Part shown: in pieces, positions 43,114-53,900 of the stretch | How positions within the stretch are numbered: position 1 is the stretch's first letter | How the letters are laid out: every line of letters begins with the position of its first letter | Assembly (NCBI GenBank): GCA_038531745.1 | Contig: JBCBBJ010000004.1 | Location: 179,754 to 243,753, forward strand | Length of the DNA stretch: 64,000 bases | From: CALLPQ01 sp038531745 | GTDB taxonomy: Bacteria; Pseudomonadota; Alphaproteobacteria; Caulobacterales; Parvularculaceae | Direction: 5' to 3' | Notes under the pieces: generated by a model | Databases searched by the model: none | Seen by the model: the letters and a program-made list of their open reading frames with translations, nothing else | What the model was told of the DNA's origin: nothing | Made by a program: the position numbers and the translations under genes

Positions 43114-44070
43114 CTACTGGTCAAGCCGTTTGCGAAAGTAAGCGATGGTTTCCTTCAGTCCATCGTCCAGCGCAACCTTGGGCGACCAGTCGAGTGCCGA
43201 TTTGGCAAGGCTGATATCGGGTTGGCGCTGGCGTGGATCATCCTGGGGCAGGGGCTTGAAGGAAATTTTTGAGGATGAACCCGTCAGTGTAATGACCTTC
43301 TCGGCCAATTCTAGCATAGTAAATTCCGACGGATTGCCGAGATTGACGGGCCCGGTGATGCTGGCGTCGCTCTCCATCAATTTGATAAACCCGTCCACGA
43401 GGTCATCAACATAGCAAAAGGACCGGGTTTGCTCACCAGTGCCATAAATTGTGATATCTTCACCCGTGAGTGCCTGAACAATAAAATTCGATACAACCCG
43501 GCCGTCATTGGGATGCATATGTGGACCATAGGTGTTGAAGATACGCGCGACCTTCACCGCCAACCCATGCTGGCGATGATAATCAAAAAAGAGCGTCTCT
43601 GCGCATCGTTTGCCCTCATCATAACAGGACCGCGGACCAATGGGGTTGACCCTGCCCCAATAGTCCTCCGTTTGCGGATGAACCTCGGGATCACCGTAAA
43701 CCTCTGATGTTGACGCTTGAAAAATCCGGGCACCGGTGCGTTTGGCAAGTCCCAGCATATTGATCGCGCCATGAACGCTGGTCTTTGTTGTTTGCACCGG
43801 ATCATATTGGTAATGGACCGGGGAGGCAGGGCAGGCGAGATTGTAGATTTGGTCAACCTCAATATAGAGCGGGAACGTCACATCATGGCGGATTGCCTCA
43901 AAATTCCGATGGTTGAGGAGGCTCGCAATATTCGCTTTAGTGCCGGTAAAATAATTATCCGCACAGATCACAGTTTTACCAGTATCGAGTAACCGTGCGC
44001 ACAGGTGCGAGCCGATAAAACCGGCACCGCCAGACACCAATATCTGCTCATCATCCAAGGAAGAGGCCAT
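43114..44070 (-). CDS. UDP-glucuronate decarboxylase-like NAD-dependent epimerase/dehydratase
   Basis: This extended SDR has 318 residues. GGAGFIG is at 14-20, CPASPVHYQYDPVQTTKTSV near 80-99, TSEVYGDP at 121-128, and Y150-x-x-x-K154 (SCYDEGKRCAE). These blocks are the UDP-xylose synthase type, which decarboxylates UDP-glucuronate to UDP-xylose. The GT61 glycosyltransferase just upstream in the same direction could use such a sugar, which is an inference. Confidence 0.9.
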   Translation of the reverse strand: MASSLDDEQILVSGGAGFIGSHLCARLLDTGKTVICADNYFTGTKANIASLLNHRNFEAIRHDVTFPLYIEVDQIYNLACPASPVHYQYDPVQTTKTSVHGAINMLGLAKRTGARIFQASTSEVYGDPEVHPQTEDYWGRVNPIGPRSCYDEGKRCAETLFFDYHRQHGLAVKVARIFNTYGPHMHPNDGRVVSNFIVQALTGEDITIYGTGEQTRSFCYVDDLVDGFIKLMESDASITGPVNLGNPSEFTMLELAEKVITLTGSSSKISFKPLPQDDPRQRQPDISLAKSALDWSPKVALDDGLKETIAYFRKRLDQ

Positions 44071-44130
44071 GGTCGCGATGTTTCCTTTTATAGTGCCGGT
44101 TGGCCCGGGGCGCGGTCCCTATCCCTATCC

Positions 44131-45144
44131 CTATCCCGATAAGGATGCCGCAAGCTCTGCGATGTGATCAAGGTCAGCAGACCAGTCAAACATATGCCGT
44201 TTTTCAGGCGTTGGCGTCTCAAACACATGCATCGCAAAATCGTGCAGCAAGGAGCGTGCGATATCAAGAAAACACGGATTGAGATAGGCTGACGGGGTTA
44301 ATTCGATCACCTTGGTGCCGCGGCGACAAAAAACCATATTGGCCAGGCCCGCCCCATGGGGCCCCACAATGACTTCCGCGCCATGGAACAGGCTGACCTG
44401 TTCGTCGAGCGATTTTTCTTCCAGAGTCACAATGTCAAAACCGTTCCGGGCAAAGATCGTTTCCACCGTATCTTCGTTGACCAGCCGGCGCCGTGCACTG
44501 TCTTTGCGGGAGATGTAAAGTTTGCCGCCAGCCGGTGAGGGTTCGGGCTTGAACCTTTCTGTAATGTCGCGGCTAAAGGCGCGCAAAACGGGTCCGGACC
44601 GCGAGCTTACCCGGGTATAGGTCGTATCGGCGAGCACAGCTTCATCCACAGCGATGGAGGTCTCCTTGGGGAAATAAATCGCCCTTTTGATACCTGCCAA
44701 GCGCAAGAGCCGACGGTGGCCAAGCCGAACCGGTGGCAACAGAGCGCATTCCAGCAGGGCCGGTCGATCCTTCGCCAGCAACCATGCCGATACCGCCGTC
44801 TGAATCAGCATGTGATAATGGTTTTCCCAGGTCACATTATGGAGGATGGCAAACGAGCCGCTTGCCCGGGGGAGGAGGCCCAATCCCTCCTGAGTGATCG
44901 GATTGCCCGCCTCATAAAACTGCCGATTAAGGTAGAGAGATGCATGAACCGGTTTCCCATCCGCCTGTGTGACCAAGCCGCTGCCCATGTGAACACGGGC
45001 ATCGGGCACCAGCGTGGCTTCAATCTTCTGAGAGGGGACCACGGGTTTCAGTTTTAGGGGGCTTAAGTCAACGGTGCCGACTTCGACGATTTTCCCGGGC
45101 GTTTGGTCCGTTTCAGGAACGCCGCGCAGATGTTTGCTATCCAT
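44131..45144 (-). CDS. glycosyltransferase family 61 protein
   Basis: The protein has 337 residues, with the GT61/DUF563 centre ENHYHMLIQ, KLYISRKDSARRRLVNED and the signature VSLFHGAEVIVGPHGAGLANMVFC. ATG 45144 (MDSKHLRG) is preferred; a TTG at 45162 would overlap the upstream stop. Three GGGATA repeats follow the stop codon. It lies in one direction with the UDP-xylose-synthase-like gene (60 bases on) and a secreted amidohydrolase. The acceptor sugar is unknown; GT61 includes xylosyltransferases in plants. Confidence 0.87.
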   Translation of the reverse strand: MDSKHLRGVPETDQTPGKIVEVGTVDLSPLKLKPVVPSQKIEATLVPDARVHMGSGLVTQADGKPVHASLYLNRQFYEAGNPITQEGLGLLPRASGSFAILHNVTWENHYHMLIQTAVSAWLLAKDRPALLECALLPPVRLGHRRLLRLAGIKRAIYFPKETSIAVDEAVLADTTYTRVSSRSGPVLRAFSRDITERFKPEPSPAGGKLYISRKDSARRRLVNEDTVETIFARNGFDIVTLEEKSLDEQVSLFHGAEVIVGPHGAGLANMVFCRRGTKVIELTPSAYLNPCFLDIARSLLHDFAMHVFETPTPEKRHMFDWSADLDHIAELAASLSG

Positions 45145-45158
45145 GGGGCAAAGTCCGA

Positions 45159-46499
45159 TCAAGGCGCTTTGTAAACGACGCCGTCTTTCATCACAAATTC
45201 GACGGTTTCCAACACCGAAACATCCGTCAACGGATCGCCCTTGACCGCAATGATATCAGCGCGGAACCCGGGCGCCAATTGGCCAAGGTCTGCATCACGG
45301 CCCAACGCTTCGGCTGCCAGGGATGTTGCTGCGCGCAGGGCCTGCGCCGGGGTCATCCCAAACTGCACCATACGAGACAATTGCTTGGCGTTGTCACCGT
45401 GGGGAAAGATCGCTGCGTCCGTACCCAGAATAATTTTCGCCCCCGCTTTGACTGCTTTGGCAAAGCTCTCGCGCTGGATCGTGCCAACCTCGCGTTCCTT
45501 GTTGAGCGATTCCTCGGATACCCCGTTTTCTGCACCCTTACTCAGCGTGTATTCGGTATTGTAGATATCCATCGACAGAAATGCCCCGCTCTTTTTGGCC
45601 ATGCGGATCGCCTCATCATCGAGGAAGCTGGCATGTTCGATGGTATCGATGCCCGCTTTCAGCGCATTCTTGATGCCGGTGGTGCCATGGGCGTGAGCCG
45701 CAACTTTGAGCCCGCGCATATGGGCTTCGTCGGCAATTGCCTTGAGTTCATCGACGGTGCCTTGCGGCGCGCCCAACAACGTTCCGCGGGAGAACACACC
45801 GCCCGTGGAACATGTCTTGATCAGATCGACGCCATATTTGATATTTTTGCGCACCTGGGCACGCATTTCCCACGGGCCAGTGGCAATATTTTCGCCAAAG
45901 CTCTGGTCTTCCGGCGGTGAGTATGTGTCGTCGGAACAATGCCCGCCAATAATCCCCACCGGCGGGCCAGAAACAAACATGCGCGGCCCCTCGATCAGAC
46001 CGTCATTTATCGCATCGCGCAAGGCCACATCGGTATAGCGAGACGCCCCCACATTCCTAATCGTTGTAAACCCGGCCAAGAGGGTTTTCTTAGCGTTCAC
46101 GAGGCCATGGATCACTTCAAACTGCTCCGGGCGGGACCGATCACCCCGTTGCGGGTTGCCGGTAATATGCACATGCATATCAATCAGACCGGGCATCAGG
46201 GTCATGCCGGGGGGCATGGTCATAACGCGCGCGCCGCTGGGTACGGGGAGCGTCGCGCTCGTGCCCACAGCCTCGATTACGCTATCGCGGATCACGATTG
46301 CCGCCGCCGGCACGCGTACGCCGTTGCGCACATCCACAAGATGATCCGCTGTCAGATAGATCGCCCCATAGGTCGCCTCATTTTGCGGTTGTGCCGCGGC
46401 GCTCACCATGATGCCGGCCCCGCCAACAACACCCACCACCAATGCGGTGAGCCTGCGCAAAGCGGTGCGAAATTTGGCGCGCCAGCGTGTTCGATCCAT
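45159..46499 (-). CDS. secreted metal-dependent amidohydrolase (COG1228, dipeptidase-like)
   Basis: The protein has 446 residues from the start at 46499, with a signal peptide (ALVVGVVGGAGIMVSAAAQ), so it is periplasmic or exported. Metal-site motifs are MHVHITG, LIKTCSTGG (the carboxylated Lys), AAHAHG, EHASFLD and ILGTDAAIF. This is the imidazolonepropionase-like group, which contains Xaa-Pro and basic-residue dipeptidases. AAGGGG precedes the start. It is divergent from the hybrid kinase at 46702. Confidence 0.88.
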   Translation of the reverse strand: MDRTRWRAKFRTALRRLTALVVGVVGGAGIMVSAAAQPQNEATYGAIYLTADHLVDVRNGVRVPAAAIVIRDSVIEAVGTSATLPVPSGARVMTMPPGMTLMPGLIDMHVHITGNPQRGDRSRPEQFEVIHGLVNAKKTLLAGFTTIRNVGASRYTDVALRDAINDGLIEGPRMFVSGPPVGIIGGHCSDDTYSPPEDQSFGENIATGPWEMRAQVRKNIKYGVDLIKTCSTGGVFSRGTLLGAPQGTVDELKAIADEAHMRGLKVAAHAHGTTGIKNALKAGIDTIEHASFLDDEAIRMAKKSGAFLSMDIYNTEYTLSKGAENGVSEESLNKEREVGTIQRESFAKAVKAGAKIILGTDAAIFPHGDNAKQLSRMVQFGMTPAQALRAATSLAAEALGRDADLGQLAPGFRADIIAVKGDPLTDVSVLETVEFVMKDGVVYKAP

Positions 46500-46701
46500 G
46501 GTGTGCGACCCCTTATCTTTGCCGATCCCCAACGCTACGACCCCGCTGCCCGAATGGCCAGCAAAACTGCGCCGCAAGTTGGCATATACCCGCTTTTGAT
46601 CGCTGCGTCGCTCGGGGCCTGCGGGCGCCCAAAAACACTTCTTTAAGGCTCTTATCGTAAATATCACGCCGGGGGAGCAAGCGGAAACAGGGTTCTCTAT
46701 C

Positions 46702-48993
46702 GTGGTGACGGCCAAAGACAGAACGGCATCCGTGATTTCTGCCGTGGGTGCCAACAAATATGCCCGCTATGTGCTGATCTCCATGTGGGCGATGGCACTC
46801 GCCACCGTTGCCGATATCCGGCTCGTCCTTGCGTGGTATGCGGCGGCGGTGGCCATGGCACTTTTCCGCACTCACTATGAACAACGCGCGCAAGCCAGTG
46901 GCTCCTACCCGGACTATAAGCTTTTGATGGTGCGCCAGTTCCGCTCTTTGAGTTTTATCTTCAAGCGGACCTATCTCGTGATCGCGCTGATGACCACCAT
47001 GGTCTGGTCCGCGGCGATTTATATCAGCTATTTTTCCGGTCACCCGTCGGCCGTTCCGTTGAGCGTATGTTTTGCAACCGCTGGCAGCGTGCTTGTCATC
47101 GCGCAATTCAAGGGCCTGCCCAAACATACCTATCTCATCCTGACGCCTTATGCGGGGGCACTTGCCTTCATGACCTTGCGCATGACCCGCGAGACCGGTT
47201 CCTTCACCTATGTGGCGATCTTGCTGGTTTTGAGCTTCGCGGCCTATCACGCCATCAATTTCAGCCGCCAGCTGGAAACCATGTTGCGCCAGCAGGGCGA
47301 GGAGCGCGAAAAACTGATCGCTGAATTGCGCCGTGCCCGGGAAAAAGCCATCCACGCCTCAGAAGCAAAGTCCATGTTTCTGGCAAATATGAGCCACGAA
47401 ATCCGTACACCAATGAATGGCGTCCTTGGCATGGCGGAGCTGATGCAACAGACCCGTCTTGACGGGCGTCAGCGGATTTTCGCTGATACAATCCATTCCT
47501 CCGGCTTGTCTCTCCTGACCATCATTAATGACATTCTCGATTTCTCGAAGATCGAAGCTGGCAAGCTTGATCTGGAGCACGAGGCCTTTGACCTTCAAGA
47601 GGCCGTGGATAATGTCGGTACACTGATGGTGGGCCGTGCCCAAGAAAAAAATCTTGAATTGATCGTGCGGGTTCAACCGGGCCTTCCTACCCACGTAATC
47701 GGGGACCCGGGGCGTATCCGCCAGGTGATCATTAATCTGGTTTCCAACGCCATAAAATTCACCGATGAAGGCCATGTTGTTATCAATGTGTCCGGCACGC
47801 AAATATCTGAAAAACAACTCAATTTGCGCGTGGATGTGGCCGACACGGGCATTGGCATCAATGAGGAAAAACTCGAAACGATCTTTGACGCGTTTAATCA
47901 GGCCGATGCGTCCACAACCCGCGAATATGGCGGGACGGGGTTAGGTCTTTCTATCTCTCAAAGTCTCATCCACGCCATGGATGGGCAGATTGGCGTAACC
48001 TCCCAGTCGGGCGCAGGCGCCAATTTCTGGTTTGAACTGAGCATGGCCCGGGCAAGTGCGCCGGTGCGTCAAACGCCGATTTCCTTTGATGCGGATGGTC
48101 GCCGGGTGCTGGTAATTGATGATAATCCTGTCAACCGGCAAATCCTTGAGGAGCAATTGGCGTCGTGGGGTTTTGAGCCAAACCTGGCAATCAATGGCGC
48201 GCAGGGCTTACGGTTTCTTGGCGAAGCTATGGATGCAGAGGCGCCGATTGATCTGGTGATCGTTGACTATCATATGCCACAAATGGATGGGGAGGAAGTT
48301 GCCCGTCTGATCCGGGCTGATGATCGGTATAAAGATCTTCATATCTTAGCACTCACATCGGTTGATCGCCCTGGCAGTGCCCGCAAGTTTCTCGATTTGG
48401 GGGTGCAGGGCTATCTCGTCAAACCCGTGCGCGCGCAAGGTCTTTTTGAGACAATGGTTGATATTTTCAAAAAAGCAGAAACGCCAATGACCGACGCCGA
48501 TGGAAATGAAACCACCGAAGGGCCTATGGAAGACCCGAACACGCAGAACTGCGCAGATAAACACGCGGCAGCGTCAGGGAATAAGGTTCATATTCTGTTG
48601 GCGGAGGATAATGCGGTGAACCAGCTTGTGGTCAAACATATGCTTGACCCGAACCGATATCATCTCACCATTGCCGGCAACGGGATTGAGGCCAATGATA
48701 TCTTCAAAGCCAATGCTGATGACATTGATTTGATCTTGATGGATGTGTCGATGCCGGAAATGGATGGCTATGCCGCAACACAAGCGATACGTCGTTTTGA
48801 GGCAACCGAAAACCTACCGCCAACGCCCATCATCTGCCTGTCCGCCCATGTGATGCAAAGCGATATCGACAAAAGTCTCGAAGCGGGTATGGATGATTAT
48901 CTGGCAAAGCCCGTAAACAAAGACAAACTAGTCAGTACACTGAGCAGATGGCAGGATCGGATTGAAACGACCAACACGCGCAAAACAGCCTAG
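46702..48993 (+). CDS. hybrid histidine kinase with two receiver domains
   Basis: The protein has 763 residues. About 4-6 membrane helices span 20-185, followed by a short linker helix, HisKA with H232 (SHEIRTPMNG), HATPase (about 330-447, with GTGLGLSIS), REC1 (about 468-590, phospho-Asp D522) and REC2 (about 628-755, phospho-Asp D681). Both receivers keep the acidic pocket and the late Lys. No periplasmic sensor loop is obvious, so membrane or internal signals are likely. The GTG start at 46702 has a weak ribosome site, and 46705 is equally possible. It has no Hpt of its own; an external or neighbouring Hpt would be needed to pass phosphate on. Confidence 0.92.
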   Translation: MVTAKDRTASVISAVGANKYARYVLISMWAMALATVADIRLVLAWYAAAVAMALFRTHYEQRAQASGSYPDYKLLMVRQFRSLSFIFKRTYLVIALMTTMVWSAAIYISYFSGHPSAVPLSVCFATAGSVLVIAQFKGLPKHTYLILTPYAGALAFMTLRMTRETGSFTYVAILLVLSFAAYHAINFSRQLETMLRQQGEEREKLIAELRRAREKAIHASEAKSMFLANMSHEIRTPMNGVLGMAELMQQTRLDGRQRIFADTIHSSGLSLLTIINDILDFSKIEAGKLDLEHEAFDLQEAVDNVGTLMVGRAQEKNLELIVRVQPGLPTHVIGDPGRIRQVIINLVSNAIKFTDEGHVVINVSGTQISEKQLNLRVDVADTGIGINEEKLETIFDAFNQADASTTREYGGTGLGLSISQSLIHAMDGQIGVTSQSGAGANFWFELSMARASAPVRQTPISFDADGRRVLVIDDNPVNRQILEEQLASWGFEPNLAINGAQGLRFLGEAMDAEAPIDLVIVDYHMPQMDGEEVARLIRADDRYKDLHILALTSVDRPGSARKFLDLGVQGYLVKPVRAQGLFETMVDIFKKAETPMTDADGNETTEGPMEDPNTQNCADKHAAASGNKVHILLAEDNAVNQLVVKHMLDPNRYHLTIAGNGIEANDIFKANADDIDLILMDVSMPEMDGYAATQAIRRFEATENLPPTPIICLSAHVMQSDIDKSLEAGMDDYLAKPVNKDKLVSTLSRWQDRIETTNTRKTA

Positions 48994-49038
48994 ATGTTGA
49001 ACAGTCTCAATTGCTCACAAATTGCCAAGCCAGCCGCA

Positions 49039-49785
49039 TTAGGCGCCTAGACGTTCCATATCCTCGTCCGAGATATCAAAATTCGCATAGACGTTTTGAA
49101 CGTCATCGAGATCGTCAAGGGCTTCCATCAGGTTCATGATGCTCTCGGCCTTGTCACCCTCCACGGCAATCTGGTTTTGCGGGCGCCAGATGAGCCGCGC
49201 CGATTGGGCGGTGCCATAGGCTTGCTCCAGGGCATTTGCCACATCTGATAAATCATCAGCCGTACAATAGATGATGTGGAGTTCATCGGAGGATTCCACA
49301 TCGTCCGCACCCGCCTCAATCGCCGCTTCTAGGACGGCCTCTTCGTCCGCCACGTCGTTGGGATATTCGATGGCCCCCATCTGATCAAACATGAACGATA
49401 CCGCTCCGGTCTCGCCCAGATTGCCGCCCCGTTTTGAAAAGGTTGAACGCACCTCGCTAGCGGCGCGATTGCGGTTATCGGTCAGGGTTTCCACAATGAT
49501 CCCGATGCCGCCGGGGCCAAACCCCTCATAGCGGATCTCTTCAAGGATCGCCGCATCGGCGGCTGTGGATTTTTTCACCGCGCGGTCGATATTGTCCTTG
49601 GGCATGGATTGAGCTTTGGCGGCCTGAATGGCGAGGCGTAGACGTGGATTAAACTCAGGATCCGGCGCGCCCATTTTGGCCGCTACGGTGATTTCCTTGG
49701 AGAGCTTTGAAAACAGCTTTGAGCGTTTTGCATCCTGGCGCCCTTTACGGTGCTGGATATTTGCCCATTTGGAGTGGCCTGCCAT
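49039..49785 (-). CDS. YebC/PmpR family DNA-binding protein
   Basis: The protein has 248 residues beginning MAGHSKWANIQHRKGRQDAKRSK, the invariant YebC start, with YEGFGPGGIGIIVETLTDNRNRAASEVR in the middle. The family has been described as transcriptional regulators and more recently as ribosome-associated factors for proline-rich stretches. It is transcribed convergently with the hybrid kinase. Confidence 0.95.
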   Translation of the reverse strand: MAGHSKWANIQHRKGRQDAKRSKLFSKLSKEITVAAKMGAPDPEFNPRLRLAIQAAKAQSMPKDNIDRAVKKSTAADAAILEEIRYEGFGPGGIGIIVETLTDNRNRAASEVRSTFSKRGGNLGETGAVSFMFDQMGAIEYPNDVADEEAVLEAAIEAGADDVESSDELHIIYCTADDLSDVANALEQAYGTAQSARLIWRPQNQIAVEGDKAESIMNLMEALDDLDDVQNVYANFDISDEDMERLGA

Positions 49786-49902
49786 TGAATTTCCTACGCT
49801 TTATTTTGAGTTGTCCACCGCGAGATGTTGCTCTAGCCCATGCGGAGGAGAAGTTTCAAGATCGCGGCGGGGCAATGGGCCTCAACACGCCTGGAGCCTG
49901 CA

Positions 49903-50679
49903 ATGTCAAAGCGTGACCAAACCTTTCTAATCACGGGCGCCGCGCGCGGGATCGGTGCCGCAACGGCCCGGGCCTGCGCTGGCGCAGGCTACCGGGTAAT
50001 CCTCCACGCCAGCGGCGACAGCGACCACGCGCGTGCGCTCGGCAGCGCGCTCAAGGATGACCTTGCGCACGGTGCCGAAATCGATTTCATTTTTGAAGAT
50101 TTGGCGCGTCCGGGCGCTGGCACACGGTTGGTTGAGCGTGCTTGCAGACTTGCCGGCACCCCTTTGGACGGCATCGTCAACAATGCGGGCATTTACGAGG
50201 CAACACCGCTCACCGGGCCGGCCGACGCCTGGGATCAGGGGTGGTCACGCACCCTTGCAGTAAATGTGCAAGCGCCCGCCGACATTATCCGGGCCGCGGT
50301 CGGCATGCGCCGCGCGCACGGCACTGATCAGCCTTTGCGGATCGTCAATATCGCCAGCCGCGCCGGTCATCGCGGTGACGGCGTTGACCATGCGGGTTAT
50401 GCCGCCTCAAAAGGTGCCGTGCTTGCCATGACCAAAAGCTGGGCCCGCGCGCTTGCGGCGGAGAGGGTTGAGCTTTACGCCATCGCCCCCGGATGGGTGG
50501 AAACGCGCATGGCCCCCGCTGACATTGCCGCCCGTGAAAAAGCGATTGAAGAGATTCCGCTCGGCCGCGTGGCGCAACCAGAAGAAGTCGCGCGTGTTGC
50601 CGCTTTTTTGATATCGGGACAGTGCCCATCGGCGGTGGGCAGCACCATCGATATCAATGGGGCAAGCTACGTGCGATAG
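49903..50679 (+). CDS. SDR-family oxidoreductase
   Basis: This classical SDR has 258 residues with TGAARGIG at 11-18, NNAGIYE in the middle, IVNIASRAG and YAASK as active-site blocks, and a C-terminal GSTIDINGASYVR. ATG 49903 follows GGAG; the frame runs 21 codons further upstream without support. It looks like a 3-oxoacyl-ACP-reductase or sugar dehydrogenase type. It has no linked pathway genes. Confidence 0.88.
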   Translation: MSKRDQTFLITGAARGIGAATARACAGAGYRVILHASGDSDHARALGSALKDDLAHGAEIDFIFEDLARPGAGTRLVERACRLAGTPLDGIVNNAGIYEATPLTGPADAWDQGWSRTLAVNVQAPADIIRAAVGMRRAHGTDQPLRIVNIASRAGHRGDGVDHAGYAASKGAVLAMTKSWARALAAERVELYAIAPGWVETRMAPADIAAREKAIEEIPLGRVAQPEEVARVAAFLISGQCPSAVGSTIDINGASYVR

Positions 50680-50900
50680 ACTGCAGGACGAAAAGCGCTT
50701 CTTAAAGTCAGTATGCGCAAGAAATGTATACGCAAAAAACGCCCAGTAAAAACCTTGAACGGGCTGCCTTTTCGGTCGCTTATTTATAGGGGAGATATCC
50801 TGGCGAGACCGGACCGAAGGCTAAGGGCAAACGAGGCCCTAGCCGGTGCCAGACTGAAAACCTCAAAACAGCTTGTCGTCCAAACCAATAAAACCCCGCT

Positions 50901-53900
50901 CTAAGCCGCAGACTGTTTATACAGTATACGGATCGCTGGAATTTCCTTATGGGTCATTTTGAAGGTCTGGCGCAAGGGCGCTTTGAGCTGGTCAAATACA
51001 GTCTGATCCGCGCCCTCATGGGCTTTGGTTTCAATGAGGGAACAAATACCTGCAAGCTCGCACGCACCAATATTCAGGCTCATTGATTTCAGGGCGTGGG
51101 CCGCTTTTTTCAATTCGGTGTGATCATCTGCTTCCAGCGTTTTAATTAGATGTAGCATGGCCTCGGTGGAATGGGTCTCGAACAGATCGAGCATCCGGTC
51201 GATTAAATTACCACTTCCCGATTGCATCTCACTGATCTGATCAAGGACTGTCCGGTCGAAAAGATCTCGCGATGCAATGCTGGTTGAAGGGGAGGGCGCT
51301 TGCGGTTCGTGCGGTGGCTTAGCTTTTGCCGCAGGTTTTTCCTCGGCAGGTTGTTGTTTGGCGGGTTGTTTTTTGGGGGCCTCTTGCCTTGAGGTTTTTG
51401 GTGGTGCGGACGCGGTATCATGGCCCGCCTTAGATGGGGCTTGTTCAGGTTGAACCATCGGCGGGTCTTCAGTGAGCAGATCAAGATCATCCACCTCAAA
51501 GTCTGTACCAAAATCGTCATCATCTTCCGCCGGTGTGCGGTCCAATGTCTCTTCGGCGCTGTCGTCTTTGTTTGTAGACGCCGTGTCGTCAGGGGACATG
51601 CTGGGGTTTGCGGATATGGTTTCGGCGGTGCCGGTTCGGGTATCCTCAGCATTTTCTGTTGTTTTTATATCTGTGTTCTGATCGCAATCAGCCTGGGGAC
51701 GCGATTGTGCAACGGGTGCGGGCTTACGCACTTTCGAGGGTTGCAAATGCTCCAGCAACGAATTGACCAGCGTATCCATAGTAAAGGGTTTTGACAGGAA
51801 GCTGTTCATCCCCGCCTGGCGCCATTCATTGGTGTCACCGGCCACATGGGCGGTGAGGGCGATAATCGGCATTTGCGCGCGTAAATTTTCTTTTTCCCAT
51901 TTGCGGATTTCGCGGGTTGCTTCGTACCCATCCATATTGGGCATGGAGCAGTCCATCAGGATCAAGTCAAAATACTCGCCCGCCACCATGTCGAATGCTT
52001 CTTGACCGTCACAGGCGGTGACTACATCGATTTCCAGTTTGGTCAGCGCTTCCTTGACCACTTCGCGGTTTACCGCGCTATCATCAGCTGCAAGCACCCG
52101 TTTGCCATAAAATGACAGCGTCTTATTGCTCTCATCGCCATCGGGATTATTTGCGGCGGCGGCCCCGAGCAGGTCACCTTGCAGGATACGCCCCACCTGC
52201 GTTTTAATAAAGCGGCGTGACAGCGGCTTGATCAGGAGATCCTCCGCAACACCTTCCTTAAGCAGACGATCAGGCTCACTGTCGCCAAGTTCGCTCACAC
52301 AGATACGCGCTGGCACCCACTGGTCCGCATCAGTGTCGATGGAGCGGTGAAACGCATCAAGAAAAGATGGCGTTGCAAAAATATAATCGGCATACGCCAT
52401 ATAAGAAGCGATCGGCTCGTGAAGGGAGACAATCTGCGGGGTGATACCGGCCTCTTGTAGGTATCGGGCGAGCATTTTTGGTGTGGCCGAGCCCTCAACG
52501 GCAATGATGGCGCGTTTGTCGGTTTCGGCGCGGGCGATGGGTTCGGCCTTGCGCACCACGTCCACGGGGATCGTGAAAAAGAATTTCGAGCCTTTATTTT
52601 CCACGCTTTGGACGGCAATTTCCCCGCCCATCCGCTGGACAAGCTTACTACAGATGGCAAGGCCCAGTCCGGTGCCACCAAATTTGCGGGTTGTTGTTTG
52701 GTCGGATTGCGAAAACGCTTCGAAGATCAGCCTTTGTTTATCCCGCGGGATGCCAACGCCGGTATCGGTGACGGAAAATTCCAACACACACTCGTGAGTA
52801 TCGGAAGAAATGCGTTTGGCGGCCACGACAACGTGGCCTTTTTTGGTGAATTTCAGCGCATTGTTCACAAGGTTCGACAGAATCTGGTTTAACCGTACCT
52901 GGTCACCCTCAATAATCTCCGGCACGTTGGGTGCCACATAGGCGGTCAGATCGATATCTGACGTCGTTGCCCGCTCCCAGAACAGACCCACCACATCGTC
53001 AATAATTTCGCTCGGATGAATCCCAATTTTTTCAAGCTCAAGCCGGCCCGCTTCAATCTTACTGAAGTCGAGAATATCATTGATGATCGCGATCAGAGAC
53101 TGGCCGGATTTTACGATAACCTCGGCATATCGTTTTTGCCGCGCGTCAAGGTCCCCCTTGCTCAAGAGCTCGGCCATTACCAGCATCCCGTTCATCGGGG
53201 TACGGATTTCATGGCTCATGGTGGCAAGGAAATCAGACTTGGAGGAATTGGCGCGCTCGGCATGTTCTTTGGCGAGTTCAAGCTCGTGGGTTCGGTCAGA
53301 AACGATCTTGCGCAGATTTTCCTGGTGAGATTTGAGGCGCGCATCACGCTCTTGTATCTGGTCGAGCATGTCATTGAAGGCTTCAACCAGCACACCGGTT
53401 TCATCGTCACTGGATTTGACAGCACGCTTTTCGATATCGCCCGTCTCGCGCACCGAATTCATGATATTGGCCAAGTTGCGGATCGGCAGGGCGATTGTCT
53501 GCACCATATTCAGGGCAATGATCAGTCCGATGAACCCGGCAAAGAAAGCAGAAACCGTTGCATCATAGAGAAGCGCGCCAATCCTATCGAGTAGGGAGCG
53601 GGTATCGGTTTGGATAATGAGCCGGCCCACCTCGCGATTATCCACAAGGATCGGCGCGGCGGAAAAGGCCGTTCGTTTGGTGAGCATGGTGAGCGGATTG
53701 GCTTCGGTCACTTGGCCTTCGGAAAAATCGATCCCATTGTTACCGGTCGGGCGCGCATTACCCGATTGCGCAAGAACGCCGCCATCGGCGTTTTCTACCC
53801 GTACATAGTTGATGGACGGGTACTGACGAATCGCGATGACGGACTGCGCGGTGGCAGCAATATCATCGCTCATCACGCTCATGGCCATGGAAGAGGCAAA

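Noticed and set aside
44117..44136. Three GGGATA repeats after the GT61 stop codon
   Set aside because: Short tandem repeat without further structure; no function can be supported.
50713..50904. 63-codon open frame with basic composition between two convergent genes
   Set aside because: It has no ribosome site and no recognisable motif, and it runs into the end of the kinase gene on the other strand. Probably chance.
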